Origin: CAZUZD01 sp964624465
GTDB lineage: Bacteria > Planctomycetota > Planctomycetia > Isosphaerales > Isosphaeraceae
NCBI GenBank assembly: GCA_964624465.1
Contig: CAZUZD010000008.1
Coordinates: 1-56,292, forward strand
Direction: 5' to 3'
Length of the DNA stretch: 56,292 nt
The notes beneath the pieces were generated by a model. That model worked only from the letters and a program-made list of their open reading frames with translations. It was not told the DNA's origin and made no database searches. Below are positions 1 through 10,300 of the stretch, piece after piece; the stretch's first letter is position 1, and every line of letters begins with the position of its first letter. The position numbers and the translations under genes were made by a program.

Positions 1-371
1 TCGGGATGCACGGCCACCCGCGCCGGATCGCCGACCCGTACCTCTACGACTTCCTGAACAACGACGGCACCCGGTTCATGAACGGCTTCATGACCGTGAG
101 TGCCCTGGGCCTCGGCCTGGCCCAGCTCGTGTTCGTGTGGAATTTCTTCGCCAGCCTGGTGGCCGGTCCCCGGGCCGGGGAGAACCCCTGGAAGGCGAAC
201 ACCCTGGAGTGGGTGACCACGTCGCCGCCGCCGCACTACAACTTCGCCCAGATCCCGACGGTCTATCACGCCGCGTACGAGTACAGCGTGCCGGGTGCTG
301 CCGACGACTTCCTGCCCCAGACGCAGCCGCGCCCGGTGCAGGCCGGCCCGCTCGACCCCGTCATGGCCTGA
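1..371 (+). CDS. ctaD: Cytochrome c oxidase subunit I, C-terminal part (5' end outside window)
   Basis: This is the 3' end of the catalytic heme-copper subunit of a cytochrome c oxidase, which reduces oxygen in the cytoplasmic membrane. The frame is open from the first bases of the window, so the start lies upstream. The visible 122 or so residues contain one membrane helix (FMTVSALGLGLAQLVFVWNF) and the terminal signature NPWKANTLEWVTTSPPPHYNF, typical of bacterial subunit I just before the C-terminus. The heme and copper ligands are upstream and not visible. Downstream genes make heme A, the other subunits and assembly factors, so this is one oxidase gene cluster. The identification is secure; the oxidase subtype (aa3 or caa3) cannot be told from this fragment. 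Confidence 0.93.
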   Translation, partial: GMHGHPRRIADPYLYDFLNNDGTRFMNGFMTVSALGLGLAQLVFVWNFFASLVAGPRAGENPWKANTLEWVTTSPPPHYNFAQIPTVYHAAYEYSVPGAADDFLPQTQPRPVQAGPLDPVMA

Positions 372-452
372 GCCGGCCGTCCGCTCGCCAGTGCCAGGAC
401 CCCAGTCCCCCAGCTCCCGGCGTCGCCGCACGCCCCGGCGACCCGGGAGGGG

Positions 453-1646
453 ATGCACTTCACCGCCATGAACGACGTCCACGCCGCCACTACCGCCTTG
501 CCTGCAACCGCCACGGTCCCGAGTCGATACCGGCCCTGGGTCCACCGGCTCGCCGTTGTCGGCAGCGCCCTCACCTGGCCGCTGCTGCTCGTCGGCGGCA
601 CGGTCACCGTCATGCGCGCCGGCATGGCTGTCTACGACTGGCCGACGACCTTCGGCGTCAACATGTTCTTCTACAACATGTTCGAGGCGAGCTGGGGCGT
701 CTTCGTCGAGCACGGTCACCGGCTCTATGGCTCCCTGGTCGGGTTGGCCTGCGTGCTGCTCGCGTCGTGGTTCACCTTCGATCGCCTGGGCCGCCGCTCC
801 CTCTGGGTGGTGGCCGGGGTGGTGGGCCTGGCCGTGCTGGCGGTCGTCAATCCGGCGACCGACCTGCTGCCCGGCCTCAAGCCGGGGCAGTACTCACTGG
901 TCGGGGTGGGGCTGGCCGCCCTGCCGCTGGCGCTCTACTTCGGGCTGGTCCGCCGGGATGCCGCGTTGGGGCTGGCGTGGCTGGCGCTGGCGGGCGTGGT
1001 GGGTCAGGGGTTGCTGGGCGGGTACCGGGTGAACCTGAACTCGGCCCGGCTGGCCTTCCTGCACGGTTGCACCGCCCAGGCGTTCTTCGGGCTGATGGTC
1101 GGCCTGGCCGTGCTCACCAGCCGGGGCTGGGTCGAGGCCACGGGCCGTTCGGCCGAGCGGGGCCGGCTGCGGGCCCTGAGCACCGTGCTGGTCGTCGCAA
1201 CGTACCTCCAGATCGTGCTGGGCGCCTCGGTCCGGCATTACCTGACCAACGGCCTGCTGATCCAGCATGCGATTGCCTCGGTGATCGTGGCCGCCCTCGG
1301 CCTGCATGTGGGTGCGGTCGCCACCCGGGCCCGGGCCGCCTGCCCGGCGCTGGGGCGGACCGGTCCGATGCTCATCGCCCTGCTTGCGCTCCAGGTGGCT
1401 CTCGGGGTGGTCAACTGGTGGATCCACCCGCCGTTCGACGGCATCCCCCGCCCCGGCGAGCTGACGCGGCTCCAGGCGGCGATCCGGCTCGGGCATCAGG
1501 GGATCGGCGCCCTCGTCCTGGCGACCGCCGTCGTGCTCATGCTACGCTCTTACCGTCACCTGACGGGGCGCCCGGACGCGGCCACACCGGGCGGTTTGCC
1601 CGGGGCCGCCGACCGCACCCGGCGGGAGCTGGAGGCTGTCGGATGA
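453..1646 (+). CDS. ctaA: Heme A synthase (COX15/CtaA family)
   Basis: This membrane enzyme oxidises the C8 methyl group of heme O to the formyl group of heme A for the adjacent oxidase. The 397-residue protein has about eight membrane helices arranged as two related halves. Conserved histidine-bearing motifs are EHGHRLYGS near residue 88, FLHGC in the fourth helix region, LIQHAIAS, and RLGHQGIG near the end, consistent with the heme-ligand histidines of the family. The start is uncertain: GGAGG at 446-450 is only 2 bases before the ATG at 453 and 17 bases before a second ATG at 468, and neither spacing is ideal. Its stop overlaps the heme O synthase start (ATGA at 1643-1646), so the two are translationally coupled. 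Confidence 0.92.
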   Translation: MHFTAMNDVHAATTALPATATVPSRYRPWVHRLAVVGSALTWPLLLVGGTVTVMRAGMAVYDWPTTFGVNMFFYNMFEASWGVFVEHGHRLYGSLVGLACVLLASWFTFDRLGRRSLWVVAGVVGLAVLAVVNPATDLLPGLKPGQYSLVGVGLAALPLALYFGLVRRDAALGLAWLALAGVVGQGLLGGYRVNLNSARLAFLHGCTAQAFFGLMVGLAVLTSRGWVEATGRSAERGRLRALSTVLVVATYLQIVLGASVRHYLTNGLLIQHAIASVIVAALGLHVGAVATRARAACPALGRTGPMLIALLALQVALGVVNWWIHPPFDGIPRPGELTRLQAAIRLGHQGIGALVLATAVVLMLRSYRHLTGRPDAATPGGLPGAADRTRRELEAVG

Positions 1647-2602
1647 GCCTGGGGATCGAGCCGGCCCGACCCGTCGGCTCTGCCGGGTCAGTCCCTCCGA
1701 CCGAGGTCGTTCCGGAGCCGCTCGATCGGCCCGGCGGCCTGCGAGCGGCCTGGTCCGCCTACATCGCGCTGACCAAGCCGCGCATCGCCCTGATGGTGCT
1801 GCTGACGGTCGCCGTCGGCTACCTGCTCGGCGCCCGGGGGCGGGCCGTGCCCGCGACCCTGGCCTGGACCCTCGCCGGCACCGGCCTGGTCGCCGCCGGC
1901 GCCAGTGCCTGGAATCAGGTGCTGGAGGGCCAGCGTGACCGCCGCATGCGCCGGACCCGGATGCGGCCGATCCCGACCGGGGCCATCGCCATCCTGCCCG
2001 CTGCGCTGTTCGCGACCGCCCTGGCCCTGGCCGGCCTGCTGCTGCTGGCCGCGTTCACCAAGCCGGCGGCCGTGCTGGTCGCCGCCGCCACGCTCCTGCT
2101 CTACGTCGTGGTGTACACCCCGATGAAGCCGCTGACGACCCTGAACACGGTCGTGGGGGCGATCCCGGGCGCCCTGCCGCCGGTCATCGGCTGGGCGGCG
2201 GCCACCGGCCGGCTCAGCTTCGAGGGCTGGACCCTGTTCCTGATCGTTTTCCTCTGGCAGTTCCCGCACTTCCTGGCCATCGCCTGGATCCACCGCGAGG
2301 ACTATGCCCGGGGCGGTCACCGCATGCTGCCGCTGGTCGATCCGCACGGCACGCTCACCGGGCGACAGGCCGCGCTCTATGCGCTCAGCCTGGTGCCCTG
2401 CGGCCTGCTACCGGCGGTCGTCGGCATCGCGGGCCCGATCTACTTCGTCGGGGCCCTGGCCGCCGCCCTCTTCTACCTCTGGTTCGCCGTCCGCTTCTGG
2501 GCCGACGTCAACGACGTCACCGCCCGCGGACTGCTCAAGGCCTCGATCATCTACCTGCCGACCGTCCTCTCCCTGCTGCTGCTGAACCCGCTGCCCGCCT
2601 GA
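1643..2602 (+). CDS. ctaB: Protoheme IX farnesyltransferase (heme O synthase)
   Basis: This UbiA-family prenyltransferase adds a farnesyl group to protoheme, giving heme O, the substrate of the preceding heme A synthase. The protein is 319 residues with about eight or nine membrane helices. It carries the family start of the prenyltransferase domain (YIALTKPRIALMVLLT, about residue 39), the first Asp/Asn-rich type motif NQVLEGQRDRRMRRT, and the later motif YTPMKPLTTLNTVVGAIPGA. The ATG at 1643 overlaps the preceding stop and has GGAGG seven bases upstream. The N-terminal 35 residues are a Pro/Val-rich cytoplasmic extension. The substrate order ctaA-ctaB beside oxidase subunits supports the role. 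Confidence 0.93.
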   Translation: MSLGIEPARPVGSAGSVPPTEVVPEPLDRPGGLRAAWSAYIALTKPRIALMVLLTVAVGYLLGARGRAVPATLAWTLAGTGLVAAGASAWNQVLEGQRDRRMRRTRMRPIPTGAIAILPAALFATALALAGLLLLAAFTKPAAVLVAAATLLLYVVVYTPMKPLTTLNTVVGAIPGALPPVIGWAAATGRLSFEGWTLFLIVFLWQFPHFLAIAWIHREDYARGGHRMLPLVDPHGTLTGRQAALYALSLVPCGLLPAVVGIAGPIYFVGALAAALFYLWFAVRFWADVNDVTARGLLKASIIYLPTVLSLLLLNPLPA

Positions 2603-2697
2603 TCCCGGCCCGGAGTGATTTCCAGGTGCCCCCGGGCCCGCGAGATTGCTCGACCGTTCCGATCGCCGGTGCTCGCCGGATTCCGAGGTGCAATCGC

Positions 2698-3642
<945 letters not shown>

Positions 3643-3709
3643 CCCGCTCCCACCACGGGGTCCCTGGCCCCGACGCGAACCGATCCCGAGTCCTGGCGAG
3701 GCGAAGCCG

Positions 3710-4105
3710 ATGACGTCCCCGCAGCCGACCCTCGAGGCCCAGCAGCAGGCCGAGGCGCATGCCCCGTACCTCCGGATCTGGGGCATCTTGCTCGTCCTGA
3801 CCGTGCTCGAGTACTTCTACGCCCGGATCCTGGCCGGGCACATGACCGCCCTGATCGCCGGGCTGATGACGATGGCGCTGGTCAAGGCCGCGCTGGTCGC
3901 CCTCTACTTCATGCACGTGAAGTTCGAGGGCCGCTGGGTCTACCTGCTGATGGCCCCCGTGACGTTCCTGGCCGTGGTGCTGGTGCTGGCGCTGGTGCCG
4001 GATATGGCGTATCCGTCACGCACCGAGGCCGCCCCGGCGAGCCCGGCCTCGGCCTCGGAGCCTGCGACGGCTCCCGCTCCCACCGTCAGCCCCGCCACAG
4101 GCTGA
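3710..4105 (+). CDS. Cytochrome c oxidase subunit IV (bacterial, COX4-Pro family)
   Basis: This is the small membrane subunit of bacterial heme-copper oxidases. The 131-residue protein has three membrane helices (IWGILLVLTVLEYFYA, MTALIAGLMTMALVKAALVALYFM, WVYLLMAPVTFLAVVLVLALV). The motif VKAALVALYFMHVKFE is the signature of the bacterial subunit IV family (CtaF/CoxD-like). The ATG has GAGG eight bases upstream. The last 30 residues are an Ala/Pro/Ser-rich tail probably outside the membrane domain. It follows subunit III by 67 bases, as in other caa3 clusters. Confidence 0.88.
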   Translation: MTSPQPTLEAQQQAEAHAPYLRIWGILLVLTVLEYFYARILAGHMTALIAGLMTMALVKAALVALYFMHVKFEGRWVYLLMAPVTFLAVVLVLALVPDMAYPSRTEAAPASPASASEPATAPAPTVSPATG

Positions 4106-4128
4106 GTCCCGCCCGCTGGGCTCCCGCC

Positions 4129-4134
4129 TACAAT
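4129..4134 (+). promoter_or_regulatory. Candidate -10 element upstream of the SCO-DUF420 gene
   Basis: TACAAT matches the sigma-70 -10 consensus at five of six positions and stands out in a GC-rich gap. I find no clear -35 at 16-18 bases upstream. It would give a leader of about 95 bases before the GTG at 4237. Confidence 0.25.
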
Positions 4135-4144
4135 AGGTGAGTGT

Positions 4145-4190
4145 GATCGGTGGAGCCGGGAACCGTGGGATCCCGGCAGCGTTCCCGATC
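4145..4190 (+). promoter_or_regulatory. Nested stem-loop in the gap before the SCO-DUF420 gene
   Basis: An inner 7-bp perfect stem (GCCGGGA at 4155-4161 with TCCCGGC at 4171-4177, nine-base loop) is enclosed by an outer 6-bp stem (GATCGG at 4145-4150 with CCGATC at 4185-4190). It may terminate or attenuate the upstream oxidase transcript, or be a leader structure of the following gene. No U-tract follows. Confidence 0.4.
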
Positions 4191-4236
4191 CGAACCGGCC
4201 CCGTCGGCCGCGAGACTGCTCCGAGGCAGGTGACCC

Positions 4237-5319
4237 GTGAATCGTTCGTATCGAACCGGCCTGGCCATCCTCCTGAGCGTCATCGCCGGCTCCGGACTCC
4301 TCTGCCTGGCCACGGTCGGAGATCGTCCCGCCAGTGCCACCGGCCCGGCGGGGGAGCAACTCGCCCGGTCCCCGATGCCCCTCGGCGATTTTCAGCTCAC
4401 CGAGCGTTCGGGCCGGGCCGTCTCCCAGGCCGATCTGGCCGATCGCGTCTGGATCGCGGACTTCATCTTCACCCGCTGCCCCAGTTCATGCCCGCGGATC
4501 ACCGCGATCATGAAGGGCCTGCAGGCAAAGCTGGCCGACACCCCGGTGCAGCTCGTCAGCATCTCGGTCGACCCGGCGCATGATACCCCGGAGGTCCTCG
4601 CGGCGTTTGCCACGCGGTTCGGGGCCGACCCCGCTCGCTGGTGGTTCCTCACCGGCGCCAAGGACGACGTCTTCCGGCTGATCCTCGACCAGTTCAAGGT
4701 GCCCGTTGGCGAGTCGAGCGAGGAGGAGCGGAGCCGTGGCGCCGAGGCCGTTTCGCACAGCCAGAAGTTTGTGCTCCTGGACCGTGGGAACCGGATCATC
4801 GGCTATTACAACGCCGAGGATGGCCAGGCGCTGGAGCGCCTGCTGACCCAGGCCCGCCACCTCGGCGCGAAGCCCAGCCATTTGCTCCCGAGCGTGAACG
4901 CCAGCCTCAATGGCCTGTGCGCCGTCCTGCTCGTCACGGCCCTGGTGCTGGTCCGGACGGGCCGGTACCGCGGGCACATCGCGTGCATGATCGCCGCCCT
5001 GGCGGTCTCGGCGGTGTTCCTGTCGTGCTACCTCTACTATCACTTCGTGGTGGCGAAGGGCAGCGTTCCGTTCCAGGGCTACGGCCGCGGGGTGCGCTGG
5101 CTGTACTTCACGATCCTGCTGTCGCACACGATCCTGGCGATCGCGGTCCTGCCGATGATCATCCTGTCGGTCGTCCGCGGTGCGCGCAAGCGATTTGAGG
5201 CACACCGCAAGATCGCGGCGGTCACGTTCCCGATCTGGTTGTATGTCTCGGTGACCGGCGTGGTCGTGTACCTGATGCTGTACCAGATGAGCTTCCCGGT
5301 GCCGCCGGTCGGCTCGTGA
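4237..5319 (+). CDS. SCO1/SenC copper chaperone fused to a DUF420 (CtaM-like) membrane domain
   Basis: This is a likely assembly factor for the CuA site of the oxidase. The 360-residue protein starts with a signal anchor (LAILLSVIAGSGLLCLA). The SCO thioredoxin-like domain spans about residues 45-205, with the copper-binding CPSSC at about residue 81 and the downstream histidine in AVSHSQKF at about 174, so all three expected copper ligands are present. Residues 225-350 form a four-helix membrane domain matching DUF420, with histidines in LYYHF, LLSHT and EAHRK. DUF420 proteins (CtaM) are needed for caa3 oxidase maturation in Firmicutes. The GTG start has a ribosome site (AGGCAGGTG) just upstream. 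The fusion puts two assembly steps in one polypeptide. Confidence 0.87.
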   Translation: MNRSYRTGLAILLSVIAGSGLLCLATVGDRPASATGPAGEQLARSPMPLGDFQLTERSGRAVSQADLADRVWIADFIFTRCPSSCPRITAIMKGLQAKLADTPVQLVSISVDPAHDTPEVLAAFATRFGADPARWWFLTGAKDDVFRLILDQFKVPVGESSEEERSRGAEAVSHSQKFVLLDRGNRIIGYYNAEDGQALERLLTQARHLGAKPSHLLPSVNASLNGLCAVLLVTALVLVRTGRYRGHIACMIAALAVSAVFLSCYLYYHFVVAKGSVPFQGYGRGVRWLYFTILLSHTILAIAVLPMIILSVVRGARKRFEAHRKIAAVTFPIWLYVSVTGVVVYLMLYQMSFPVPPVGS

Positions 5320-5387
5320 GCGGAATCGACCGTCCCACGTTCCGCGGTTGCGATCCCAGCAAGGGCATTGAGCCCGGAGTTCCGGCG

Positions 5388-5636
5388 ATGAACCGACTGG
5401 CACGACCCCTGGCGATCGCCCTGCTCGTGGGCCTGTACGCCGTCCCCGCCCCTGCCCTGGCCTGCCCGAACTGCAAGGAGGCGGTGGCCAACCAGCTGCC
5501 CGAGGCGGCCGCCCGCCTGTCGCGCGGCTACTCCTACAGCATCATGCTGATGCTGCTCATGCCCGTGAGCCTCATCACCGGCGGGACCTTCGCCGTGATC
5601 CGGGCCGTCAAGCGAGGCGCCCTGCCGGAGTTGTGA
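5388..5636 (+). CDS. Small exported membrane protein with a CPNCK motif, in the oxidase cluster
   Basis: This 82-residue protein has no function I can name. It begins with a signal peptide (RPLAIALLVGLYAVPAPALA) followed immediately by CPNCK, so a Cys-x-x-Cys pair lies at the mature N-terminus. A membrane helix follows (YSIMLMLLMPVSLITGGTFAVI), then a basic cytoplasmic end. The ATG at 5388 is preferred because GGAG lies eight bases upstream; the frame stays open back to 5316, overlapping the SCO gene stop. The periplasmic Cys pair and its place directly after the copper chaperone suggest a metal or redox role in oxidase assembly. That role is inference. Confidence 0.72.
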   Translation: MNRLARPLAIALLVGLYAVPAPALACPNCKEAVANQLPEAAARLSRGYSYSIMLMLLMPVSLITGGTFAVIRAVKRGALPEL

Positions 5637-5700
5637 TCCGGCCGGTCGGGTCCCAACAAGCGACTCGCAACGTCCAGCAACCCGACGCTTCTGAGCGGTC

Positions 5701-5720
5701 CCGACGCCAGTTGGCGTCGG
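5701..5720. terminator. Short perfect hairpin after the oxidase cluster
   Basis: CCGACGCC at 5701-5708 pairs perfectly with GGCGTCGG at 5713-5720 around an AGTT loop. It lies between convergent genes and probably acts with the larger hairpin just downstream. No T-run follows. Confidence 0.5.
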
Positions 5721-5734
5721 TCCGTTCAGCAGCG

Positions 5735-5783
5735 CGAGCCGCCCGCCGCCCGGCGAAATGCTGGCGGCGGGCGGCTCGGTTTT
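5735..5783 (+). terminator. Rho-independent terminator, 16-bp perfect stem with T-run
   Basis: The arm at 5735-5750 pairs without mismatch with 5763-5778 (16 bp, almost all GC) around a 12-base loop, followed by GTTTT at 5779-5783. It ends the plus-strand oxidase cluster and sits 22 bases from the stop of the convergent DUF1501 gene, so it may act in both directions. Confidence 0.85.
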
Positions 5784-5804
5784 GGTCCCAGCGGGCGGGG
5801 CGGA

Positions 5805-7292
5805 TCAGCCGAACAGGCGCGTGACGGCCTCGGCCTTGACCAGCTCGCGGGGCTGGTTGAGGTGGTTGTAGACGATGGTGGCCGGGTCGATGCCGAAGGC
5901 GTGGTAGATCGTGGCGAGCAGCTCGCCAGGGTGGACCGGGTCCTTCAGCGGCGCCGAGCCGGTCTTGTCCGACTGGCCGTAGGCCTGGCCGCGGCCGATG
6001 CCGGCGCCGGCGAGCACGGCCGTGTAGCAGTACGGCCAGTGGTCGCGGCCGTCGGCGCTGTTGCCGTTGCCCGAGGTGCTCACGCCCTTCTGCGGGCTGC
6101 GGCCGAACTCACCCACGGCGACGACCAGCGTCTCATTCAGGAGGCCGCGCTGGTCCAGGTCGGTCAGCAGGCCGGACAGTCCCTGGTCGAGCATCGGGCC
6201 CGACTGGTTCTTCATGCGCTCGCTGAGGCCGACGTGGTGGTCCCACGAGTGGTTGTCGCTGTTGGCGACCTTGGGCCAGATCACCTCGACGACGCGGGTG
6301 CCGGCCTCGACCAGCCGGCGCGCCAGCAGGCAGCTCTGGCCGAAGGTGTTCCGGCCATACAGGTCGCGGACCGCGTCCGGCTCGGCCTGGATGTTGAACG
6401 CCTCACGCGCCCGGCCCGAGATGACGAGGCTCAGGGCCTTGTCGTAGTACGTGTCCAGGTCGTACGAGGCGACCGCCTTCTCCAGGTCGGGCATGCCGGC
6501 GTCGATGGCGTCGCGGAGCCGGGCCCGGCGCTCGAGGCGGCGGGCGAAGACCTCGGGCCGGAGCTTCAGGTCGTCGACCCGGATCTTGTCCATCTTGGCC
6601 AGATCCATGTCGTCGCCGTCGGGGTACAGCGTGTACGGGTCGAACGCCTTGCCGAGGAAGCCGGCCGAGCCTCCCTTGCCGACGACGTTCGACTCCTGCA
6701 ACGGCCGCGGCATCATCACGAACGGGAGCATGGGCTCGGTCGAGGGCTTGAGCCGCACGATGTTCGAGCCGAAGTTCGGGAAATCCTTCGGGCTCGGCGG
6801 CTCGAGCTGGCCCGAGGGGCTGACCTTGTCGGTCGTGTAGCCGGTCATCATCTGGTAGATGGCGGCCGTGTGGTTGAACAGGCCGTTGGGGGTGTACCCC
6901 ATCGAGCGGATGAACGTGAACTTGTCGGTGATCGCCGCCAGCTTGGGCAGGATCTCGGTCACCTGGGTACCGGGCACCTTGGTGTCGATTGGCTTGAACA
7001 CGCTGCGGACGTTGTCCGGCACGTCGGCCTTCGGATCCCACAGGTCCAGGTGGCTGGGGCCGCCCTGCAGGTAGACCATGATGATGCTCTTGGCCTTGCC
7101 CCAGCCCGGTCGGCCGGCCAGCCCTGCGGTGCGGTCGGCCGGTCCGGCGGCGGTGGCCGCCTGGAGCCGGAACAGGCCGCCCAGCGAGATGCCCATCAGG
7201 CCGGAGCCGCCCACCCGCAGGAGGTCGCGGCGGGTGACCCCGAGGCTTCGATCGCACAGGTCCTTGCCTGGCTGGCCGGGCACGATCAGCAT
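5805..7292 (-). CDS. DUF1501 family protein with a Tat-type signal
   Basis: The DUF1501 family is related to sulfatase/phosphatase-fold proteins, is abundant in planctomycetes, and is nearly always encoded beside a DUF1549/DUF1553 cytochrome. Its biochemical role is not established. The 495-residue protein has a twin-arginine motif (TRRDLLRVGGSGLMGISLGG, about residues 19-38), so it is probably exported folded. Further family motifs are VYLQGGPSHLDLWDPK, VVEVIWPKVANSDNHSWDHH, VVAVGEFGRSPQ and RDHWPYCYTAVLAGAGI. The ATG at 7292 has AGGAG about eight bases upstream; the frame remains open further upstream, but that part has no exported-protein features. It lies 80 bases downstream of the PSCyt gene, in the usual pair order. 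Confidence 0.9.
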   Translation of the reverse strand: MLIVPGQPGKDLCDRSLGVTRRDLLRVGGSGLMGISLGGLFRLQAATAAGPADRTAGLAGRPGWGKAKSIIMVYLQGGPSHLDLWDPKADVPDNVRSVFKPIDTKVPGTQVTEILPKLAAITDKFTFIRSMGYTPNGLFNHTAAIYQMMTGYTTDKVSPSGQLEPPSPKDFPNFGSNIVRLKPSTEPMLPFVMMPRPLQESNVVGKGGSAGFLGKAFDPYTLYPDGDDMDLAKMDKIRVDDLKLRPEVFARRLERRARLRDAIDAGMPDLEKAVASYDLDTYYDKALSLVISGRAREAFNIQAEPDAVRDLYGRNTFGQSCLLARRLVEAGTRVVEVIWPKVANSDNHSWDHHVGLSERMKNQSGPMLDQGLSGLLTDLDQRGLLNETLVVAVGEFGRSPQKGVSTSGNGNSADGRDHWPYCYTAVLAGAGIGRGQAYGQSDKTGSAPLKDPVHPGELLATIYHAFGIDPATIVYNHLNQPRELVKAEAVTRLFG

Positions 7293-7372
7293 GTCGCGAC
7301 TCCTGTTCGGGTGGGATCCGGGGAACGGGCGATTCGTCGGGGACTCGGCGGCCGGCGACCCGGCGGGGCCGA

Positions 7373-10300
7373 TCAGTGGTTGAAGAGGAAGGCCGGACTG
7401 TTGATCAGGGCCCAGGCGATGTCCTGGGCCGCCGTCACCCGCCGGGTGGCGTCCTGGCGGACGCTCATGTCGATGTCCTGCCGGAGCTGGACCAGCCGGG
7501 CGTCCGGCATCACCGGGCGCTGGGCCACGGCCAGGGCCGCCTTGAGCTCGTTGAGGCGGGCGTCCGGGGGTACCGGCGCCTGGGCCGCGGCGATGGCCGC
7601 GCTGCGGTTGCGCCACTCGGGGTCGAGCTTGCGGTGGTACTGCCGCAGCGTCTCCCGGTCGGCGTCGGAGCGCAGCTCGGGGGCCGTGCCCACGATGGCC
7701 CGCAGCGGCTCGGCCAGGCCGAGGCCCACTGGGCCCGGCACGCGAGTGGCCGAGACGCGGAACTTGCCGAGCTGGTAGACGTTGCCGTTGAACCGGTGGT
7801 GGATCTTGAACGTCAGGATCGTGCCACCAGGAGCACCGACGGGCGCCTTGGCGTCGAAGGTCGCCCAATGCACGACCCCCGTCGCCGGGTGCACGGCCCA
7901 GCCGCTGCCGGCGTCGCCGGCGTTGCCGTCGATGACCTTCGCGATCGCGAAGTTGGTCTGGGTGAAGTCGGCCAGCGGGTTCTGGAGCTCGACCTTCACC
8001 GGCTTCGAGGGATCGGCCTTGGGCGCGGCGAACACCTCGAACTCGGTGATCACGAAGTTGCCGTCGGGGGCCCGGCCGGGGGCCAGAGCCTCCAGACGGA
8101 AGCCGGTCAGGTCGGTCAGGTCGGTCTCGGTGGTGACGGTGTAGGTCGTCTTCTGATTCTCACCGCTGGCGACGACCGAGCCATCCGCCTCGGCGGTCAG
8201 CTTGGCGGCGCCCTCGGCGGCCAGCGCGGTGGGCATCAGCGTCGACCAGCGGACCTGGGCCGACTGGCCCTTCTCCCACTCGGCGATCCGGGCGTTGAAC
8301 GGGCCCGCCTCGTACTCGGCGAGCGCCTTCTCGGCCTGCGCGATCCGCTCGGTGCGCTGGCGCTCCAGCTCGGCCAGCCGGGGCGTGAGCTCGGTCTGGT
8401 AGGCGGCGATGGCCGCCTCGGCGCCGGCGATGGCCGCGTCACGCACGCGCTCCAGCTGCGGGCGCTTCAGGGCGAAATCGACCTCGGCTTTGCCCAGCTC
8501 CTCGGCGAGCCGCCGGTGGTCGGCGCTCACCTCCTCGAACGACGACAGGCAGGCCTGGAGCTCGGCCTCGGTGGCCGGGCGGTTCAGGATCCGCAGGAAC
8601 AGCTCGTTGACGAGCGCCTTGTCGTCGGCCTCGGTCCCCACCAGCCGGTTCAGGGCGTTGGCCGGGTCGCCGATGGCGTCGGCCAGGGTCGGGCCGCTGA
8701 CCAGCGCCATCACGGGCCCGAGCTGCAGACCGCTGGAGCGTTCGCACTCGCAGGCGCTCTCGCGGACCGGCCGGCCGAAGGTGGTGAAGAAGCCGCTGGG
8801 CAGCTCGACCTCCGAGTCGGGCAGCTCGGCCGCGCGGGTTCCGGCGGCGACGCCGGGGATCTTCGACTGGGCCCCGGTCACCCGGAACACCGCGTCGTAG
8901 AGCACCTCGGCCGGCAGCCGCCGGGCGGTGGCGTGCGAGTAGTTCGTCTTGTCGTCCTCGTTCCACTCGTTGGCGGCGACCGAGAGCTGGTAGGTCCGCG
9001 AGTTGGCGATCAGCCGGATGATGTGGCGGGCGTCGAAGCCGCTCTTGAGGAACTCGTCGGTGAGGTAGTCCAGCAGCTCCGGGTTTGTGGCCGGGTTGCC
9101 GGCGCGGATGTCGTCGAGCGGCTCGATGATGCCGACGCCGGTCATGTAGCCCCAGAGCCGGTTGACGTAGCTGCGGGCGAAGTACGGGTTCTCGCGGGCC
9201 GAGATCCACTCCGCCAGGTGGTCGCGACGGCTCGCCTCGGCCGACGGCGCCGGGGTCTCGGCGACGGCGGGCGCGGGGGCCGCCCCGCCCCACCCGTACG
9301 GGAACTTCGGCTCGGCCGGCTTGCCGGTCCGCTCGTGGATCACCTCGCCCTCGGGCTTGTCATAGACGGCCTCGAAGAGCGGCTTGGGGTTCTCGACCGC
9401 GGTGCCGCCGATGGTCCGACCCTTGCTCTCCGGGTCGTCCTTCAGGCCGACGCGGGCGAAGAACGCGGCCGTCTGGTAGTACTGGTCCTGCGTCCAGCGC
9501 TCGAACGGGTGGTCATGGCACTTGTTGCAGTTGAACCGGATGCCCAGGAACAGCTGCGTCGTGTTCTCCATCGTCGGCGTCGGGTCGCGGAGGATCTTGT
9601 AGTAGCTGGCGGCCGGATGCTCGCGGTTCGAGCCGCTGGCCGTGAGGATCGACCGCACGAACTGGTCGTATGGCGTGTTCTTCTCGACCTGATCGCGGAT
9701 CCAGGCCCGAAACGCCACCGCGCCGTCGTACCCCAGGAACTTCCGGTTCACCTGGAGCAGGTCGGCCCACTTGTTCGTCCAGTACTCGACGTACTCCTTG
9801 GTCCCGATCAGCTTCTCGACCAGTTCGGCCCGCTTGACCCGGGTGTCGCGGGTGTCGGCCAGGAAGGCGCGGACGGCGTCGGAGGTCGGGGGCAGGCCGG
9901 TCAGGTCGAGGTAAATGCGGCGCAGGAATTCGGTGTCGGTGCTCAGGCCCGAGGGTCGGATCTTGAGCCGCTGCCACTTGTTGGCGACCAGCTCATCGAT
10001 GCGGCCCCAGGTCGGGGGCGGCTCCCAGGCGAACCCCTTGCGGTCGCCCATCACGGTGAGCGTCGTGGCGGCGTACGAGCCCTCGAACCGGGCGAGGATC
10101 GGGGCCTCGCCGCGGCGGATGGCGGTCATGAGGCCGGCCTTGTTCGCCAGGGCGACCTCGGTGTTGCCGCTGTCGATGAACGCCTCGCGGGTCACGTCGC
10201 GGACGGTGCCGTCGACGTAGGTGGCCAGGACCCGGAACTGCTGGCGGGCGTCAATCGCCTCGATGATCGGGTTGGTCGGGGCCAGCTCGATCTTCGCGAC

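Noticed and set aside
137..1642. N-terminal extension of the heme O synthase frame upstream of 1643
   Set aside because: It overlaps subunit I and heme A synthase in another frame and is low-complexity Arg/Pro/Ala; the ATG at 1643 has a ribosome site.
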